Notes: a model not told the origin generated them from the letters alone. DNA of 64,000 nt from Orobanche coerulescens (GCA_033398695.1 CM065804.1:7425001-7489000); one strand, 5' to 3'; counted from the first letter of the stretch, positions 23,158 through 33,996 are shown. Numbers and translations are program-made.

Positions 23158-23380
23158 CATCATAGTACGCCCGTAATGGTATGTGCAAGTGCACAAGACG
23201 AGTGTCCAGACACACCCATCCTTGTACCTAATTAGTCTCACGAAGGTACACTACCGTGTGCACAGTCCAATGTGTCGGTGAACCCAACACATGACCATCA
23301 CGTGCCCGACTAAAATTCCACACATCCCCACCCAGCCACGCAATATGAACCCATAAGGTCATATGGGCAAGGAATGACCA
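23158..23380 (-). other. LTR module shared by elements F and E
   Basis: About 220 bp recognisably homologous to E at 14302-14530 and 19148-19370. Shared strings include CATAGTACGCCCG, CTTGTACCTAATTAG, CTCACGAA, CCATCA(C/T)GTGCCCG and ACACAT. The rest of the two LTRs is much less alike, so this block is conserved above background. Confidence 0.65.
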
Positions 23381-24346
23381 TGAAGAATAATAATGAATAA
23401 CAATCCGACAAAGTCAAGAATGACTCATCGAAATGAAATGATAGTGAAACGAATGATAGCTCAATGAAATGATTGGAACCATCGTTCCTCGTGAATGAAG
23501 TGATTAATTGACAATTACAAGTCTCAATACGGTTAATACACTATGGATGAACTATGATTATGAATGAACAACAACGAAAAGAATGAAAATCCTTTTAACC
23601 GAGTAAGAATTAACTTACTCAACACCGGTGAAGAATGTCCTTCCTCGAACAACATCCAAGAAGGGATGTCGGTCGCTCGAACAACCTTGAATGACAATTA
23701 CTAACAATGCTCAATATACGTATCAAACACGATTATAACCAACTCAAACGTCGATACAACAATATCCAAACTCACTGAGGCATTCTAGCGAACACTTAGC
23801 AAACACACATCCTTTGATAATATCCAATCCCGAATATAACGAAACTAACTCCAAAATGAGTATTTCAAACCAACAAAACACCTTCAATGATATCAATAAT
23901 CCCATAGGAAACCACAAATCGATTTAACGGCAACATCTAATCGAAAACCCCCAAAAATATCAAAGTCAACCCCAAAGTGTTCTTGATTCAACCCCAATAT
24001 TCATGAAATCCGAAATAAACGACAATAAATCCGTAGGAATACATTTATCCAAGGTAGATAATCCATATCTAACATATTCCAACAACAATCCAAGCTTACA
24101 CGGAGAAATCGGAAGGAAAAAACCCAAAAATCCGAAATTCTAGATTCAAGAAATCATTACCTTGATTTGACGTGATGGGATGATGAAATGATGATTAATC
24201 CGAATGATAAGCTTGAAGATGATGATTTGTGGATTCAGCTCGAAAAAAACTCTCCAAATCACCCGAAATTGCCCAAAACCGCCGAAGGAATGAAGTGAGA
24301 TGAAGAAATGACGAAATGGACTGCAGTGTCTAATATGTACTGCCCC

Positions 24347-24898
24347 AGGTTAGCGTGTGCTAGCTCCTGTGCATAGTGTGCGCTAACAGGTGTACTGGGT
24401 AGTCCAGTACCCTCTGTTCGCAACTGTAGCGTGCGCTACGACCATATATTTAGCGTGCGCTAACTCAAAATGTTAGCGTGCGCTAACAATTTATCTGGTG
24501 CCCAGTACTGAAGTCCAGAACCTCCTGTTCTCTGATCTGATCGCAGTAGCGTGCGCTACACACAAGATTCAGCGTGCACTACTGACATCGATTAGCGTAT
24601 GCTAATATCTACTCATAGCGTGCGCTAGGAATTATTCCTAATCAGTCCAGTAGCTACTGGACTCTGCCTGATTCGACCTTAGCGCGCGCTACACCGATTG
24701 CATAGCGTGCGCTACTCCGACCTACTAGCGCGCGCTACTTACCATTCGTAGCGTGCGCTACTTACAACCTAACTGCAGTCCAGTGCCTTCTGGACTGCCT
24801 ACTTGAACTACATTAGCGTGCGTTAGTGTTGATAGGTAGCGTGCGCTACCTGAACTCAATTAGCGCGCGCTAAAGAGAGTTCATAGCGTGCGCTACTC
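24347..24898 (-). repeat. TAGCGTGCGCTA palindrome array, element F LTR
   Basis: About 15 copies of TAGCGTGCGCTA and variants (TAGCGCGCGCTA, TTAGCGTGCGCTAA) over 550 bp, spaced 10-40 bp apart by unrelated sequence. The same motif is used in element A. Confidence 0.85.
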
Positions 24899-25080
24899 CT
24901 TACACACAGCCCACTATGAAGATGACAATGATGATAAACACGGTATGATTACTCTGAACGGTGAATACAATGATTGAATATGAGTGACAAATGATCATTA
25001 ATGAGTAAAAATTACTGAGTGACAATTACAGAATGTTAAATACTGAATGATAATGACTGAATTACAACCGGGTAATACAT

Positions 25081-25114
25081 ACACCCCCCTTAAAAGAGTT
25101 TCGTCCCCGAAACT
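25081..25114 (-). other. Polypurine tract and stem-loop, element F
   Basis: Plus strand ACACCCCCCTTAAAAG (polypurine on minus) followed by AGTTTCG TCCC CGAAACT, a 7-bp stem. Confidence 0.7.
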
Positions 25115-25172
25115 AAGGGTCAAACAACTCGGGATGACTCTCCCGCATACTATCCTAGGTTTCCCAAGTAGC

Positions 25173-26450
25173 CTATTCGACCCCGTGTCTAGACCACTGA
25201 ATTTTAACCAAAGGAATCGTCTTGTTCCTCAATAGTTTGATTCGCCGCTCTAAGACTCGTATAGGACGCTCCTCATATGAATGATCATCAGCGATCTCGA
25301 TTTCGTCGAACTGAAGTATGTGACTCGGGTCGGCAACATACTTCCGTAACTGAGAGACGTGAAACACATTATGAATTCGGCTCAACGCCGGAGGTAAGTC
25401 CAATCGATAAGCTAACTCGCCCACTCGATCCAAAATCTCAAACGGTCCATAAATCTCGGACTCAACTTTCCCCTCTTCCCAAAACGGAAGATACCTCGAC
25501 TCGGGGATACCTTGATCAAAATATGGTCACCCGTCTCGAACTCTAATGGCCGACGACGGTTATCTGCATAAGATTTCTGTCGACTCTGAGCGGTCAACAA
25601 ACGACTCCTGATCAAAGCTACCTTCTCACGGGCAGCTATAAGAATATCGGGCTCGGTGCCGATTCATTCTGATAAGTCATCCCAACACAAAGGAGATCGA
25701 CAACGACGACCGTACAAGGCCTCATAAGGTGCCATCTTAATCGAAGCATGCCAACTATTATTGTACGTGAACTCGATCAATGGTAGTTGGGCTTCCCAAT
25801 CATCTTTCCAATCGAGAACACATGCCCTCAACATGTCCTCCAAAGTCTGAATAGTCCTCTCTGATTGTCCGTCGGACTGAGGATGAAAAGCTGTACTGAG
25901 ATTAAGCTGAGTTCCCATAGCACGATGAACTGATTTGCAAAAATGAGACATGAATCGTCCGTCAAGATCGGAAATGATACTTTTAGGAGTACCGTGCAGT
26001 CTCACTATCTCTTTGATGAACAACTGGGCAAGTCTCTCGGGACCCCACATATCCTTAATCTCAAGGAAATGAGCTGACTTAGTTAGACGATCCACAATTA
26101 CCCAAATTGTATTCATGCCACGATGACTCGTCGGTAAACTCGTGATGAAGTCCATTGAAATATCTTCCCACTTCCACTCTGGAATAGGGAGAGGTTTCAG
26201 CATACCCGCCGGTCACTGATGTTCTATCTTGACTTGTTGACAAGTTAAGCATCTCGAAACAAATTCCACGACTTCTCGCTTCATATTACTCCACCAGTAA
26301 TTTTGTTTCAAGTCTTTGTACATATTGCTAGACCCCGGATGAACGGAATAAGGGGTAGCATGAGCTTCTCTCAAAATCGAGTGTTTCGTCATTCGCCGGT
26401 ACACACAACCGATTCTTAAATCGCAAAAGTCCATCCTCGTGGACCACAAA
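25173..26450 (-). pseudogene. Element F integrase and chromodomain, fragmented
   Basis: Element sense: zinc-binding HHCC region ([10 protein letters not shown] ... CLTCQQVKIEHQ, about 26449-26213); catalytic core with DFITSLPTS, SDLDGRF (usually SDRDGRF) and SERTIQTLE (26203-25664), so the D,D,E triad is present; then ADNRRRPLEFETGDHILIKV (25615 onward) and the tail RVGELAYRLDLPPALSRIHNVFHVSQL with chromodomain-like VKIQWSRHG (25433-25173). Four frame changes separate these pieces. It once joined element cDNA to host DNA with a chromatin-targeting tail. Dead by sequence. Confidence 0.85.
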
Positions 26451-26639
26451 CCCAGGGGCTTTCTCCTGAGTCACATCATCTCGAATGCGTAACAAAAATG
26501 GGTCCGAACCCTGATTCTCCCTGATCGCCTCCTCAAGTGGTGATGAAATCTCCAACGTACAAAGTTGCCCTTGTACTCGCTGTAACCAGACCTCAATCTC
26601 GGTTCTCAGAATTTCCTGCTGAAGGTCCTTCTGAACTGT

Positions 26640-27143
26640 TAATCGAGCAAGCATCTGCTCCTGAACGGACTTACGACTCAAGGCATCGCCGACAACGTTC
26701 GCCTTGCCCGGGTGGTAAAGTATCTCAATATCATAATCTTTGATTAGTTCCAACCACAGCCTCTGTCACATGTTTAACTCTTTCTGAGTTAAAATATACT
26801 TTAAACTCTTATGATCGGTGAATATCTGACAGGTAATGCCATAAAGATAATGACGCCAAATCTTCAATGCGAATACCACGGCTGCTAGCTCCAGGTCGTG
26901 GGTCGGATAATTAACCTCGTAAGGTCTCAATTGCCGTGAAGCATAAGCAATAACTTTCCCGTTCTGCATTAGTACACATCCAATACCCTGTCCGGATGCA
27001 TCACTATAAACCACAAATCCTTCCATCCCTTGCGGTAAAGAAAGGACAAGTGCTGAAATTAACCGGCTCTTGAGTTCCTCAAAACTCTGCTGACACGCAT
27101 CAGGCCACGTGTATTTCTTATCTTTCCTTAAAAGGTTCGTCAT
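26640..27143 (-). pseudogene. Element F RNase H
   Basis: 27143-26766 encodes [16 protein letters not shown], then [17 protein letters not shown], the [21 protein letters not shown] block and [10 protein letters not shown], the usual RNase H motifs. It stops after KELNM. The continuation [19 protein letters not shown] lies in another frame (26753 onward). It removes RNA from RNA:DNA hybrids. Confidence 0.85.
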
Positions 27144-27176
27144 GGGTTGAGCGATTTTAGAAAATCCTTCAACAAA

Positions 27177-27935
27177 TCACCGATAATAACCAGCTAATCC
27201 GACGAAACTTCGGATTTCCTTAACATTCTTCGGAGGTTGCCAACCTCGGATAGCCTCCGTCTTCTGAGGGTCGACACGAACTCCGTCTGATGAAATTACA
27301 TGTCCGAGAAACGTCACTTCGGACATCCAGAACTCACATTTGGAAAACTTCCCATAAAGTTGCTCTCGTCTCAACACGTCGAGCACCGGATGAGGGTGAA
27401 ACTCGTGTTCCTCCCGGTCACGAGAATAAATTAAAATGTCATCAATAAAGACAAACACGAACTGATCCAAATAGTCGATGAAAACCCGATTCATTAACTC
27501 CATGAATACCACAGGTGCATTAGTTAACCCAAACGGCATTACCACAAACTCACAATGACTATAGCGTGTTCGGAACGCCGTCCTTGCGATATCCAACTCT
27601 CGAATTCGCAACTGATGATATCCAGATCTTAAGTCGATCTTGGAAAATACTGAAGCTCCCTGAAGTTGATCCAAAAGATCATCGATACGGGGTAGAGGAT
27701 ACTTATTCTTGATCGTCACCAGGTTCAATTCCCGGTAATCAATACACAAGCGAAACGAACCATCCTTCTTCTTGACAAATAAGAATATTGCTCCCTACGG
27801 GGACGCACTCAGTCGAATATAACCCTTCTCAGATAAATCCTCTAATTGCTTCTTCAACTCCTGCATTTCGGTCGGGGCCATCCAGTACGGTGCCTTCGAT
27901 ATTGGGGACGTACCGGGCTCCAACTCAATCGTGAA
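27177..27935 (-). pseudogene. Element F reverse transcriptase
   Basis: The best-preserved frame (27749-27177) runs from [20 protein letters not shown] through [32 protein letters not shown] and the catalytic FIDDILIYS to [15 protein letters not shown]. The N-terminal part (27935-27750) is in another frame with a stop near 27797. Ty3/gypsy RT; Tekay-type by its neighbours. Confidence 0.9.
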
Positions 27936-28532
27936 TTACACATATCTCTGTGGAGGCAAACCAGGTAACTCGTCTGGAAATACATCGATATATTTTCTCA
28001 CTACAGGAATATCCGTCAACATTACTGATGGTTTCTCGGTCTTGGTCATATAGCACCAATAACCGACACACCCCTGACTGAGTAATTTCACTGCTTTCAT
28101 CAAGTTGATGACTTTCCCAAAACAGCTAGGATTACCTCCCTGAAATGCACATTCGACCCCATTATCTGAAATGATAGTGACCATACGCTTACAGACACTA
28201 ATGACGGCATCGTGACGATCCATCCAATCAATACCCAGGATGACATCGTCTCTCGGTAGATCTACCACGATTAGGTCTGCTAACCAATCACGGCCATGAA
28301 GCTGAATTGGATAATCCTTAATATCACGATTCCCGATAATTCTTCTACCATCAGGTAGACTAATGACATAAGGCTCACAACTAGTATCACTACCCAGATG
28401 TAGTCTACTCAAACATGACTCGGAAATGAATGAATGCGATGCACCAGTATCAAAAAGGGTACACACAGGTTGAGATAGAATATCGAGTGTACCTGAGATT
28501 ATCCAGGCCTCGAGATCGTCGGTCTTCTTCAT
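27936..28532 (-). CDS. Element F aspartic protease frame
   Basis: 198 codons. Active site LFDTGASHSFI near residue 27, then ILGIDWMDRHDAVI, and at the end IDVFPDELPGLPPQR, the usual lead-in to RT, where the frame stops. Its ATG overlaps the gag stop (ATGA), so gag and protease are in different frames here; whether that is a natural recoding site or decay cannot be told. Confidence 0.8.
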   Translation of the reverse strand: MKKTDDLEAWIISGTLDILSQPVCTLFDTGASHSFISESCLSRLHLGSDTSCEPYVISLPDGRRIIGNRDIKDYPIQLHGRDWLADLIVVDLPRDDVILGIDWMDRHDAVISVCKRMVTIISDNGVECAFQGGNPSCFGKVINLMKAVKLLSQGCVGYWCYMTKTEKPSVMLTDIPVVRKYIDVFPDELPGLPPQRYV

Positions 28533-29833
28533 CTCATAAATTCGGGGCTTGCCAGCCCCCGAACCGGACGCTCCCGTTTGATAGCTCTTGGCTCCGCCTT
28601 TATTTGCTCCTGTCGTCTTGAACGAGCGGACTGAGTGGCTTGATTCTGCACCGCTGAATGTCTCGGGACCTGAGATGACGCCGGAGTAGGTTTAGAGTCT
28701 CTTCGGCAAAAACGGGCCTTATGCCCAGCAGTCCCATAGTTATTGCACGTGACAGTATGCCTCAGACACTTGGTGCTGAAATGACCCTGTTCTTCACAGT
28801 TGAAACAGGTGATGGCCGAACTGGCTGCTCGTGACTGAGATTCCGAGGGTCTAGGTGCCATAGGAGGTCGCTCAGAAAAAGTAGAGCCCACACGAGGTTT
28901 CTTGAAAGTGGCCTGACTGCCGTCAGACTGATTACGATTCTTTGACTTCTTGTCAGCAGATGAAGGTTGTTTCTTAGCAATCTCCTTAGCAGTAAGCTCA
29001 TAAGTAAGAGCTTTCTCAATGAATTCAGCCAGGGTAGTGCAATTGTGATTAAGCAACTGCATCCGCATACGAGGCTTCAACCTCTTGCTGAAATATTTGA
29101 TCTTGCCCGCCTCAGAGTGAATAATGGATGAGGCGAAAGGAAATAGCTCCTGAAATTTCTCAGTGATGGCGAGAACATCATCGTCCGCTGAGAGGTCGTG
29201 AGTGAGTAATTCTGACAACTTGGCCTCCCTGAGTAGGGCCGAATAATACCTCTCCATCATGAGAGTCTTGAATTTACCCCAAGTACAAGATCCGTCGGTG
29301 GGCTTCAACGATAACCACCATGAATGTGCGCCCTTACCAAGATAGTAAGCCACAACAGAAACTTTGTGCCCTTCGGGAGACTCCACCATAGCAAACAACT
29401 TCTCAAAATGCTCAAGCCAGTGAACAATATCTGCCGGCTCAGACGAGCCCTCAAAAGTAGGTGGCCTCTGGCGAGAGATGTCGCCAATGATACTGCTTAC
29501 ACCCCTCTCTTGCCCCTGAGGTGGCGGCGGAGGAGCCTGTTGATTCTGAGTAGCTAAGTTCTGCATCGTCTCCATGAGGCGTGCCATTTGAGTCATCTGG
29601 GCCATCATGCCCTGTATAAAAGCGAGTGGATCAACCCAAACACCTTCTGATTGAGCTGTGTCCCAGATACGACTCCCTGACAGTGAGTGATCATTTCTGG
29701 GTGAATGAGTGGCAGCGTCGCTGCTCGATGAATTTGCATTATTCCTCGCATTCGCGCATGTATTCACACGAGCTCCAGGGTTTCGGCCCACACCACGGCC
29801 TCTTCCCCCGAGTCCTCTGCCAGCTCTTTCCAT
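28529..29833 (-). CDS. Element F gag
   Basis: 434 codons from ATG at 29833 (MERAGRGLGGRGRG). I chose this start over the ATG 18 bases upstream because a pyrimidine-rich acceptor (TTTCCACTTCAG) ends one base before it, fitting a spliced leader. Capsid region has FEGSSEPADIVHWLEHFEKLF and WWLSLKP; a Q-rich stretch precedes it. Two zinc knuckles follow: CFNCEEQGHFSTKC is intact (CX2CX4HX4C), the second (CNNYGTAGHKARFC) has lost its second Cys. Forms virus-like particles in the cytoplasm. The longest intact retroelement ORF of F. Confidence 0.85.
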   Translation of the reverse strand: MERAGRGLGGRGRGVGRNPGARVNTCANARNNANSSSSDAATHSPRNDHSLSGSRIWDTAQSEGVWVDPLAFIQGMMAQMTQMARLMETMQNLATQNQQAPPPPPQGQERGVSSIIGDISRQRPPTFEGSSEPADIVHWLEHFEKLFAMVESPEGHKVSVVAYYLGKGAHSWWLSLKPTDGSCTWGKFKTLMMERYYSALLREAKLSELLTHDLSADDDVLAITEKFQELFPFASSIIHSEAGKIKYFSKRLKPRMRMQLLNHNCTTLAEFIEKALTYELTAKEIAKKQPSSADKKSKNRNQSDGSQATFKKPRVGSTFSERPPMAPRPSESQSRAASSAITCFNCEEQGHFSTKCLRHTVTCNNYGTAGHKARFCRRDSKPTPASSQVPRHSAVQNQATQSARSRRQEQIKAEPRAIKRERPVRGLASPEFMR

Positions 29834-30316
29834 ACTGAAGTGGAAAGTCATATGATAATTATATATCTCGTATGAATATCACATTATGATTATGTTATGA
29901 AATGATGAAAATGAGCATACGCGCTCAAACACAATGATTACATGAATTATCAACTGAAGTGACGTGATTATCTGATGAAATTCTTGAAATGATTATCTTG
30001 AACAAGTTAACAAGATTAATGATATGATCCTCAAGATCAACAACTGAACAATGAAATGACCTGAGTGATTAATGAATTAACATGATCGACTTGATCAAAA
30101 ATGAAAATGATGAAAGAGGATTGTTGACTGTTGAATGATGAATGAGTGATTCTTATTGCCAGAAATTATACCATGGCGTCAAAAATCTTACTGTTCTTTG
30201 GTCTGAGGAGCTCGGCTCTTGCACAGGTCACACGTGACGCGAAAGTCCAATGATACTAGTCTGATGAACGATGATTTCAAATGAGACATGACTCGAAAGG
30301 TAGTATTCAAAACCAC

Positions 30317-30328
30317 GCTCCGATACCA
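30317..30328 (-). other. Primer binding site, element F
   Basis: Minus strand TGGTATCGGAGC, four bases inside the 5' LTR. Confidence 0.75.
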
Positions 30329-30332
30329 ACTC

Positions 30333-30622
30333 TGTAACACCCCAAACTAGGCGGTTATTACAGTGCCGTGGACCCCCGACTGGGACCCACCAGGCGAATG
30401 AAAATTAATGAATTAAATAATATAATTATAGTACCGAACCACAATATATCATCAATCACTCCGATGAGGAGTTTCATTACAAGACGCCCAAGATAATACC
30501 GAATACATGTATATTTTATATGAAGATAAAATATACAACACTGAATGAAATGAATATCCAAACGATAGTCTGCAGCGGAAATAAAATAAAAAAAACACGA
30601 GTGAATGAAAGGACTGGGGCCC
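30333..30622 (-). repeat. Element F 5' LTR, first 290 bp only
   Basis: Matches 22779 onward. Broken at 30623 by element C. The last bases GGCCC are the probable left half of C's target duplication. Confidence 0.8.
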
Positions 30623-31004
30623 TGATAAGTGTTAGTTTTATACACTTATCCATGGTTTGTATCGATATATTTCACCCATAATTGAGCTAGTCTACTCGTT
30701 TTTGCTTTTAATTAATTAGTTTTTAATAATTTTATTTTTATCGGATGAAAATGTAAATTTAGTCTTAATCGAATTGAATTATTGATTTACTCAAGAAATA
30801 ACATGTTTATAAAATATTCTCTTTGTTGAATTTTTATGTATTCATGTTGTAGGGCTTTTCGATACGAGTTCGACAGTCTTTCCGGATTCAAAATCAGAGT
30901 TATATATCAAAAGTTATCATCCGAAGAAGATTTGGGGCGAAAACGCAAAAGTCAGAAATTCTGGGCTAAAAATAAAGTCTGAAACTCCAAACGGGCGTAA
31001 CATC

Positions 31005-31143
31005 TAAAAGTTACGGGCGTAACTCACAAAGCAACTAATGTGCAAAAAGCCGTAGCCATGTTACGGCCGTAACTCCTCAATGTTACGGCCGTAAGTCCTC
31101 ATAGTTACGGCCGTAACTCCTCAAAGTTACGGCCGTAACTCTT
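31005..31143 (+). repeat. GTTACGGCCGTAAC palindrome array, element C
   Basis: Six to seven copies: two GGGCGTAAC half-forms, then perfect GTTACGGCCGTAAC copies about 21 bp apart with CTCCTCA-type spacers. The second LTR copy (about 53506-53658) differs only by transitions. Confidence 0.9.
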
Positions 31144-31266
31144 GACAGATTTTTGATCATTGTCTAATTTTTTATACTTTTGGTCTATTATTGAAGGGAT
31201 GACTGGCATTGATCTGATCTAATGTAATAATGCTGAAGTTTTGGAGCTATTAGATGACTTTAGGTG

Positions 31267-31274
31267 TATAAATA
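31267..31274 (+). promoter_or_regulatory. TATA box, element C LTR
   Basis: TATAAATA, about 125 bp after the palindrome array; also at 53782-53789 in the 3' LTR. Confidence 0.7.
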
Positions 31275-32265
31275 GACCCCTTAGATCCATCATCATTGAT
31301 CATTCATCTTATATTTTTCCACTTTTTGTAATATTTTCTTTTTTTGTGAAGAACACACTTGTGCTCTTGAGTGACTTGTGTAATAGTGGTATAGCATATG
31401 TTGTTAAGGGAGTTTATTGATTCTTTCTCCTTTATCTACTAAGGGAGTTAGGATCAATTCTTTCTCTTTTTCAACTAATAATGACCACTCAAGCTTGTAT
31501 TACGTTTATTAAACCCTTCATGGGCTAAGTTACCTTAGTTGGGATTATAAACAAGGTTAGTCATGTTATTTAAGTTTGTCTAAAGATCTATTACGAATTA
31601 CTTATTATTGTGTGTGATTTTCATTGTTTTACCAATCTTTATTTATTTGGCCAATAAATGACGATATTTATGGTCTTCATATGTTTCGAAAGAAAATCTA
31701 TTTGATTAGATCAAATGATCTTCACTCTAAGTTGTTCTAGGGGATAGAAATATACCTCTAGACCTTAGATGATTCTTTGAGTTATTTTCATAAAACCTAA
31801 TGCTATGTATTGAAGCCAATTAACATAGAAATATAGTGGATTGATTCAATATATAAGGGGCATTTTATAGTTCGAAAGAGAAACCGTCTTTTTAAGAAAA
31901 ATCGAATCTACACAACATAACAAGTAAATTCATCTTATGATCTCCTATACATCTTCTATAACTAATGATGAACTAAGTTTGTAATCCCAACTATTTCATT
32001 ACTTTCATTAATCTATTATTATTGTAATCTTTCATTTCCTTGAATATTAGAACTATTATTGCATTTTCTTTGCAATTAAAAAAACCAAACTCTCAAATTG
32101 TGTGTTTCAATCTTATAAATCTATATAACAAATAGTTAAATAGTGTATAATTCAATTTATAACCTAACTTCCTCGTGGGATCGATAAACCGGACTCAAAA
32201 AGTCCACTTACTTGGTACGATATCGTGCACTTGCGATAGTTACACTAAAGACCGTGTCAAGTTTT

Positions 32266-32283
32266 TGGCGCCGTTGCCGGGGA
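32266..32283 (+). other. Primer binding site, element C (tRNA-Asp)
   Basis: TGGCGCCGTTGCCGGGGA, an 18-nt complement of the plant tRNA-Asp 3' end, as used by Tat/Athila/Ogre elements. Six bases inside the LTR. Confidence 0.9.
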
Positions 32284-32489
32284 AGTATAAGTGTTATATT
32301 TGAAATCTTACATTGTGAACTATTGTTATAGGATACATTTTCTCGACGTTGTAACTTAGTACTCAATTGTGTTTGTCCGGTCAAGTGGCGGATAACGGTA
32401 CTCCGTGACTATTAAAGTCGGATTCTTCAGTTTCCCACAACAACTGATATTTGTATATATTTTCTCTTTTATTTTTAATTTTTTTTATC

Positions 32490-33035
32490 ATGGAAGAAAC
32501 TTTGAATAAACTTGAAGAGAGATTTCCCTTTCTTAGCAAAAATGTCATTTTAAAAATTTACAAGACAAGACTTGAAAGGATGAGGTTGCTTATGAATAAA
32601 AGCATACCTTTTGACATTAGATTCATAATTGAAGACAAAGTGAGAATAACAGGTGAATTCACATAAATACCTACTAGATTTTTACCAAGGCTAGAAAAAA
32701 GTTCATATGCCAAGAAACGACGAGCAAAGATAATAGCCGTTTGCTATAAATGTGCTAGATGGAACTGTAATTTAAAATGTCAATCTTTAGAAATTCTATC
32801 GACAAACAGAGAAGATAAAATTCAGTTCATTAAGGATGGTCTGAATAAAGAGAATTTAGATAATATCGAAATTTCTCTTGACACGCATCCTAGTAGACTC
32901 GTACATTACGGAATTCGATGTTTGTGGAATAAATTCAAACCAGAATATGAACAATGTCTTGGGAATCTAACGTTAAAAGACCCTGTTTGCCAATTTGTAA
33001 GAAAATTGGATGGGAAGCTTCTCCCCGACTCATAG
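32490..33035 (+). pseudogene. Cysteine-rich basic ORF of element C (unknown), one in-frame stop
   Basis: 181 codons from ATG 32490, with a single TAA at codon 59 (32664-32666); the same frame continues to TAG at 33033-33035. The first half is charged and leucine-rich (EETLNKLEERFPFL, KTRLERMRLL). Just after the stop comes a basic block (AKKRRAK, about codons 75-81) followed by four cysteines in CX2CX4CX3C spacing (codons 85-97), then a mixed tail. The basic-then-CX2C layout is reminiscent of small cysteine-rich nucleic-acid-binding proteins, including those of some plant RNA viruses, but I could not recognise the family. It is not gag: there is no CCHC knuckle. It may be a second captured gene or an element-specific accessory protein. 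Confidence 0.5.
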
Positions 33036-33253
33036 AAGGCGTTTAGGTCGTTTCTGAACGTAAAATCAGAGGAAGATGTGAGCCACAATCACAACTACTG
33101 TACATACACGTGAGTATCTTTAATTTTTGTCGTATGGTGAGATTTTCTGAATAAAAAAAGTGAGCAATAAATGCTTTCATTATTCTATTGAGTAGTTGAA
33201 GCGCAATCAACGCAATCACAAACTTGTTAAACAATTTTTACCTTCTTTTCTTC

Positions 33254-33261
33254 TATAAATA
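33254..33261 (+). promoter_or_regulatory. TATA box upstream of the LOG-like gene
   Basis: TATAAATA 80 bp before the LOG ATG, followed by a pyrimidine-rich stretch like a plant 5' UTR. Suggests the gene came with, or gained, its own promoter. Confidence 0.5.
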
Positions 33262-33340
33262 AACATTGTGCTTGTTTCTTTTATTCATCCCTCAAACTTG
33301 TACTTTTCTCTTTTTCTCTCAAATAAATTTCTTTTCTAAA

Positions 33341-33996
33341 ATGGAGTCATCATTTTCCACAAAAAAATTTAGCACAGTCTGCATTTTGGTGGAGCTAGTT
33401 ATGGAAAAGAGGCATGCTTTACTGAAGCAGCCCACAACTTGGGTCGTACCTTAGGAGAAAAATGCATTCATGTAGTTTACGGAGGAGGAAGTTTAGGATT
33501 AATGGGACGAGCTGCTGCTTCTGCCTATATGGAAGGAGTAAGAGTGTTGGGAATAATTCCAAAACCTCTAGCTGAAAGTAAAATCACCGGGGCTACTATT
33601 GGAGATGAGTTTAGATCTGTAAATATGCAAGATCGCATAACTCACATGATAAATAATTCTGGCGCCTTTATCACCCTTCCCGGTGGTTTTGGCACTCTTG
33701 AGGAACTTTTTCATGTAGTTACCAGAGTACAACTAAATGTTCATAAAAAACCAATAGGTCTACTTAATGTCAATGGTTTCTTTGATGGTTTACTATCTTT
33801 TATCGATTACTCTGCTGAAAAGGGTTTTATTTCCGAGCGTGCTAAACGAATCATAGTCTTTGCAACAACACCAGAAGAACTAATAAAAAAACTCATTGAA
33901 TTTGTTCCTCAACCAGATCCAGCTCTAGCTAAAATTGTCTGGATGGAAGATTTTACCGTGAGAAAACGAAAAGTGGATTCATTCCTCTCCCTTTGA
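33341..33996 (+). pseudogene. LOG-like: LOG-like cytokinin riboside 5'-monophosphate phosphoribohydrolase carried by element C (one frameshift near the N-terminus)
   Basis: Family role: releases active cytokinin bases from their nucleotides in one step. The ATG at 33341 opens FSTKKFSTVCI, the family's first strand. A lost base in the T run near 33386 shifts the frame. From there to TGA 33994-33996 the second frame is open and reads GASYGKEACFTEAA, VVYGGGSLGLMG, LGIIPKPL, then the signature PGGFGTLEE (33679-33705) containing the catalytic Glu, KPIGLLNVNGFFDGLLSFID and FISERAKRIIV. The Arg just before the signature is kept (QDRITHM, usually RK); the usual Cys in the first strand is replaced. 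Total length (~217 codons) equals normal LOG size. There are no introns, whereas plant LOG genes have several, which suggests capture from mRNA. If the frameshift is a sequencing error the protein would be complete. Confidence 0.85.

Larger units (their letters stand above)
22779..25079 (-). repeat. Element F 3' LTR
   Basis: 2301 bp, TGTAACACCCC to GGTAATACA on the plus strand. Compared with the partial 5' LTR it has lost ~90 bp near 22822. It carries the TAGCGTGCGCTA array (24347-24898), a CCCC/GGGG hairpin (23063-23073) and CAAG|GTAATG (24160). I see no canonical TATA between array and donor. Confidence 0.85.
22779..30622 (-). mobile_element. Element F: Tekay/Del chromovirus, gag-pol decayed
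   Basis: Minus strand. 3' LTR 22779-25079, interior 25080-30332, 5' LTR from 30333, cut after 290 bp by element C at 30623. Gene order gag, protease, RT, RNase H, integrase, chromodomain is complete, but pol is broken by several frameshifts and stops. The remainder of the 5' LTR and the second target duplication lie beyond the nested elements, outside the window. Confidence 0.9.
30623..32259 (+). repeat. Element C 5' LTR
   Basis: 1637 bp, TGATAAGTG...CCGTGTCA. Contains the GTTACGGCCGTAAC array (about 31005-31143), TATAAATA (31267-31274) and a ~1-kb R-U5 part. Confidence 0.85.

Noticed and set aside
24347..24898. Regularly spaced palindromes that look like a CRISPR array
   Set aside because: Plant nuclear retroelement LTR, irregular spacing, repeats of only 12 bp with variants, no cas genes. 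Kept as a promoter-linked palindrome array.
32266..32283. tRNA-like sequence
   Set aside because: It is the complement of a tRNA 3' end (primer site), not a tRNA gene; no cloverleaf in the neighbourhood, and no tRNA or rRNA gene was found in the window.
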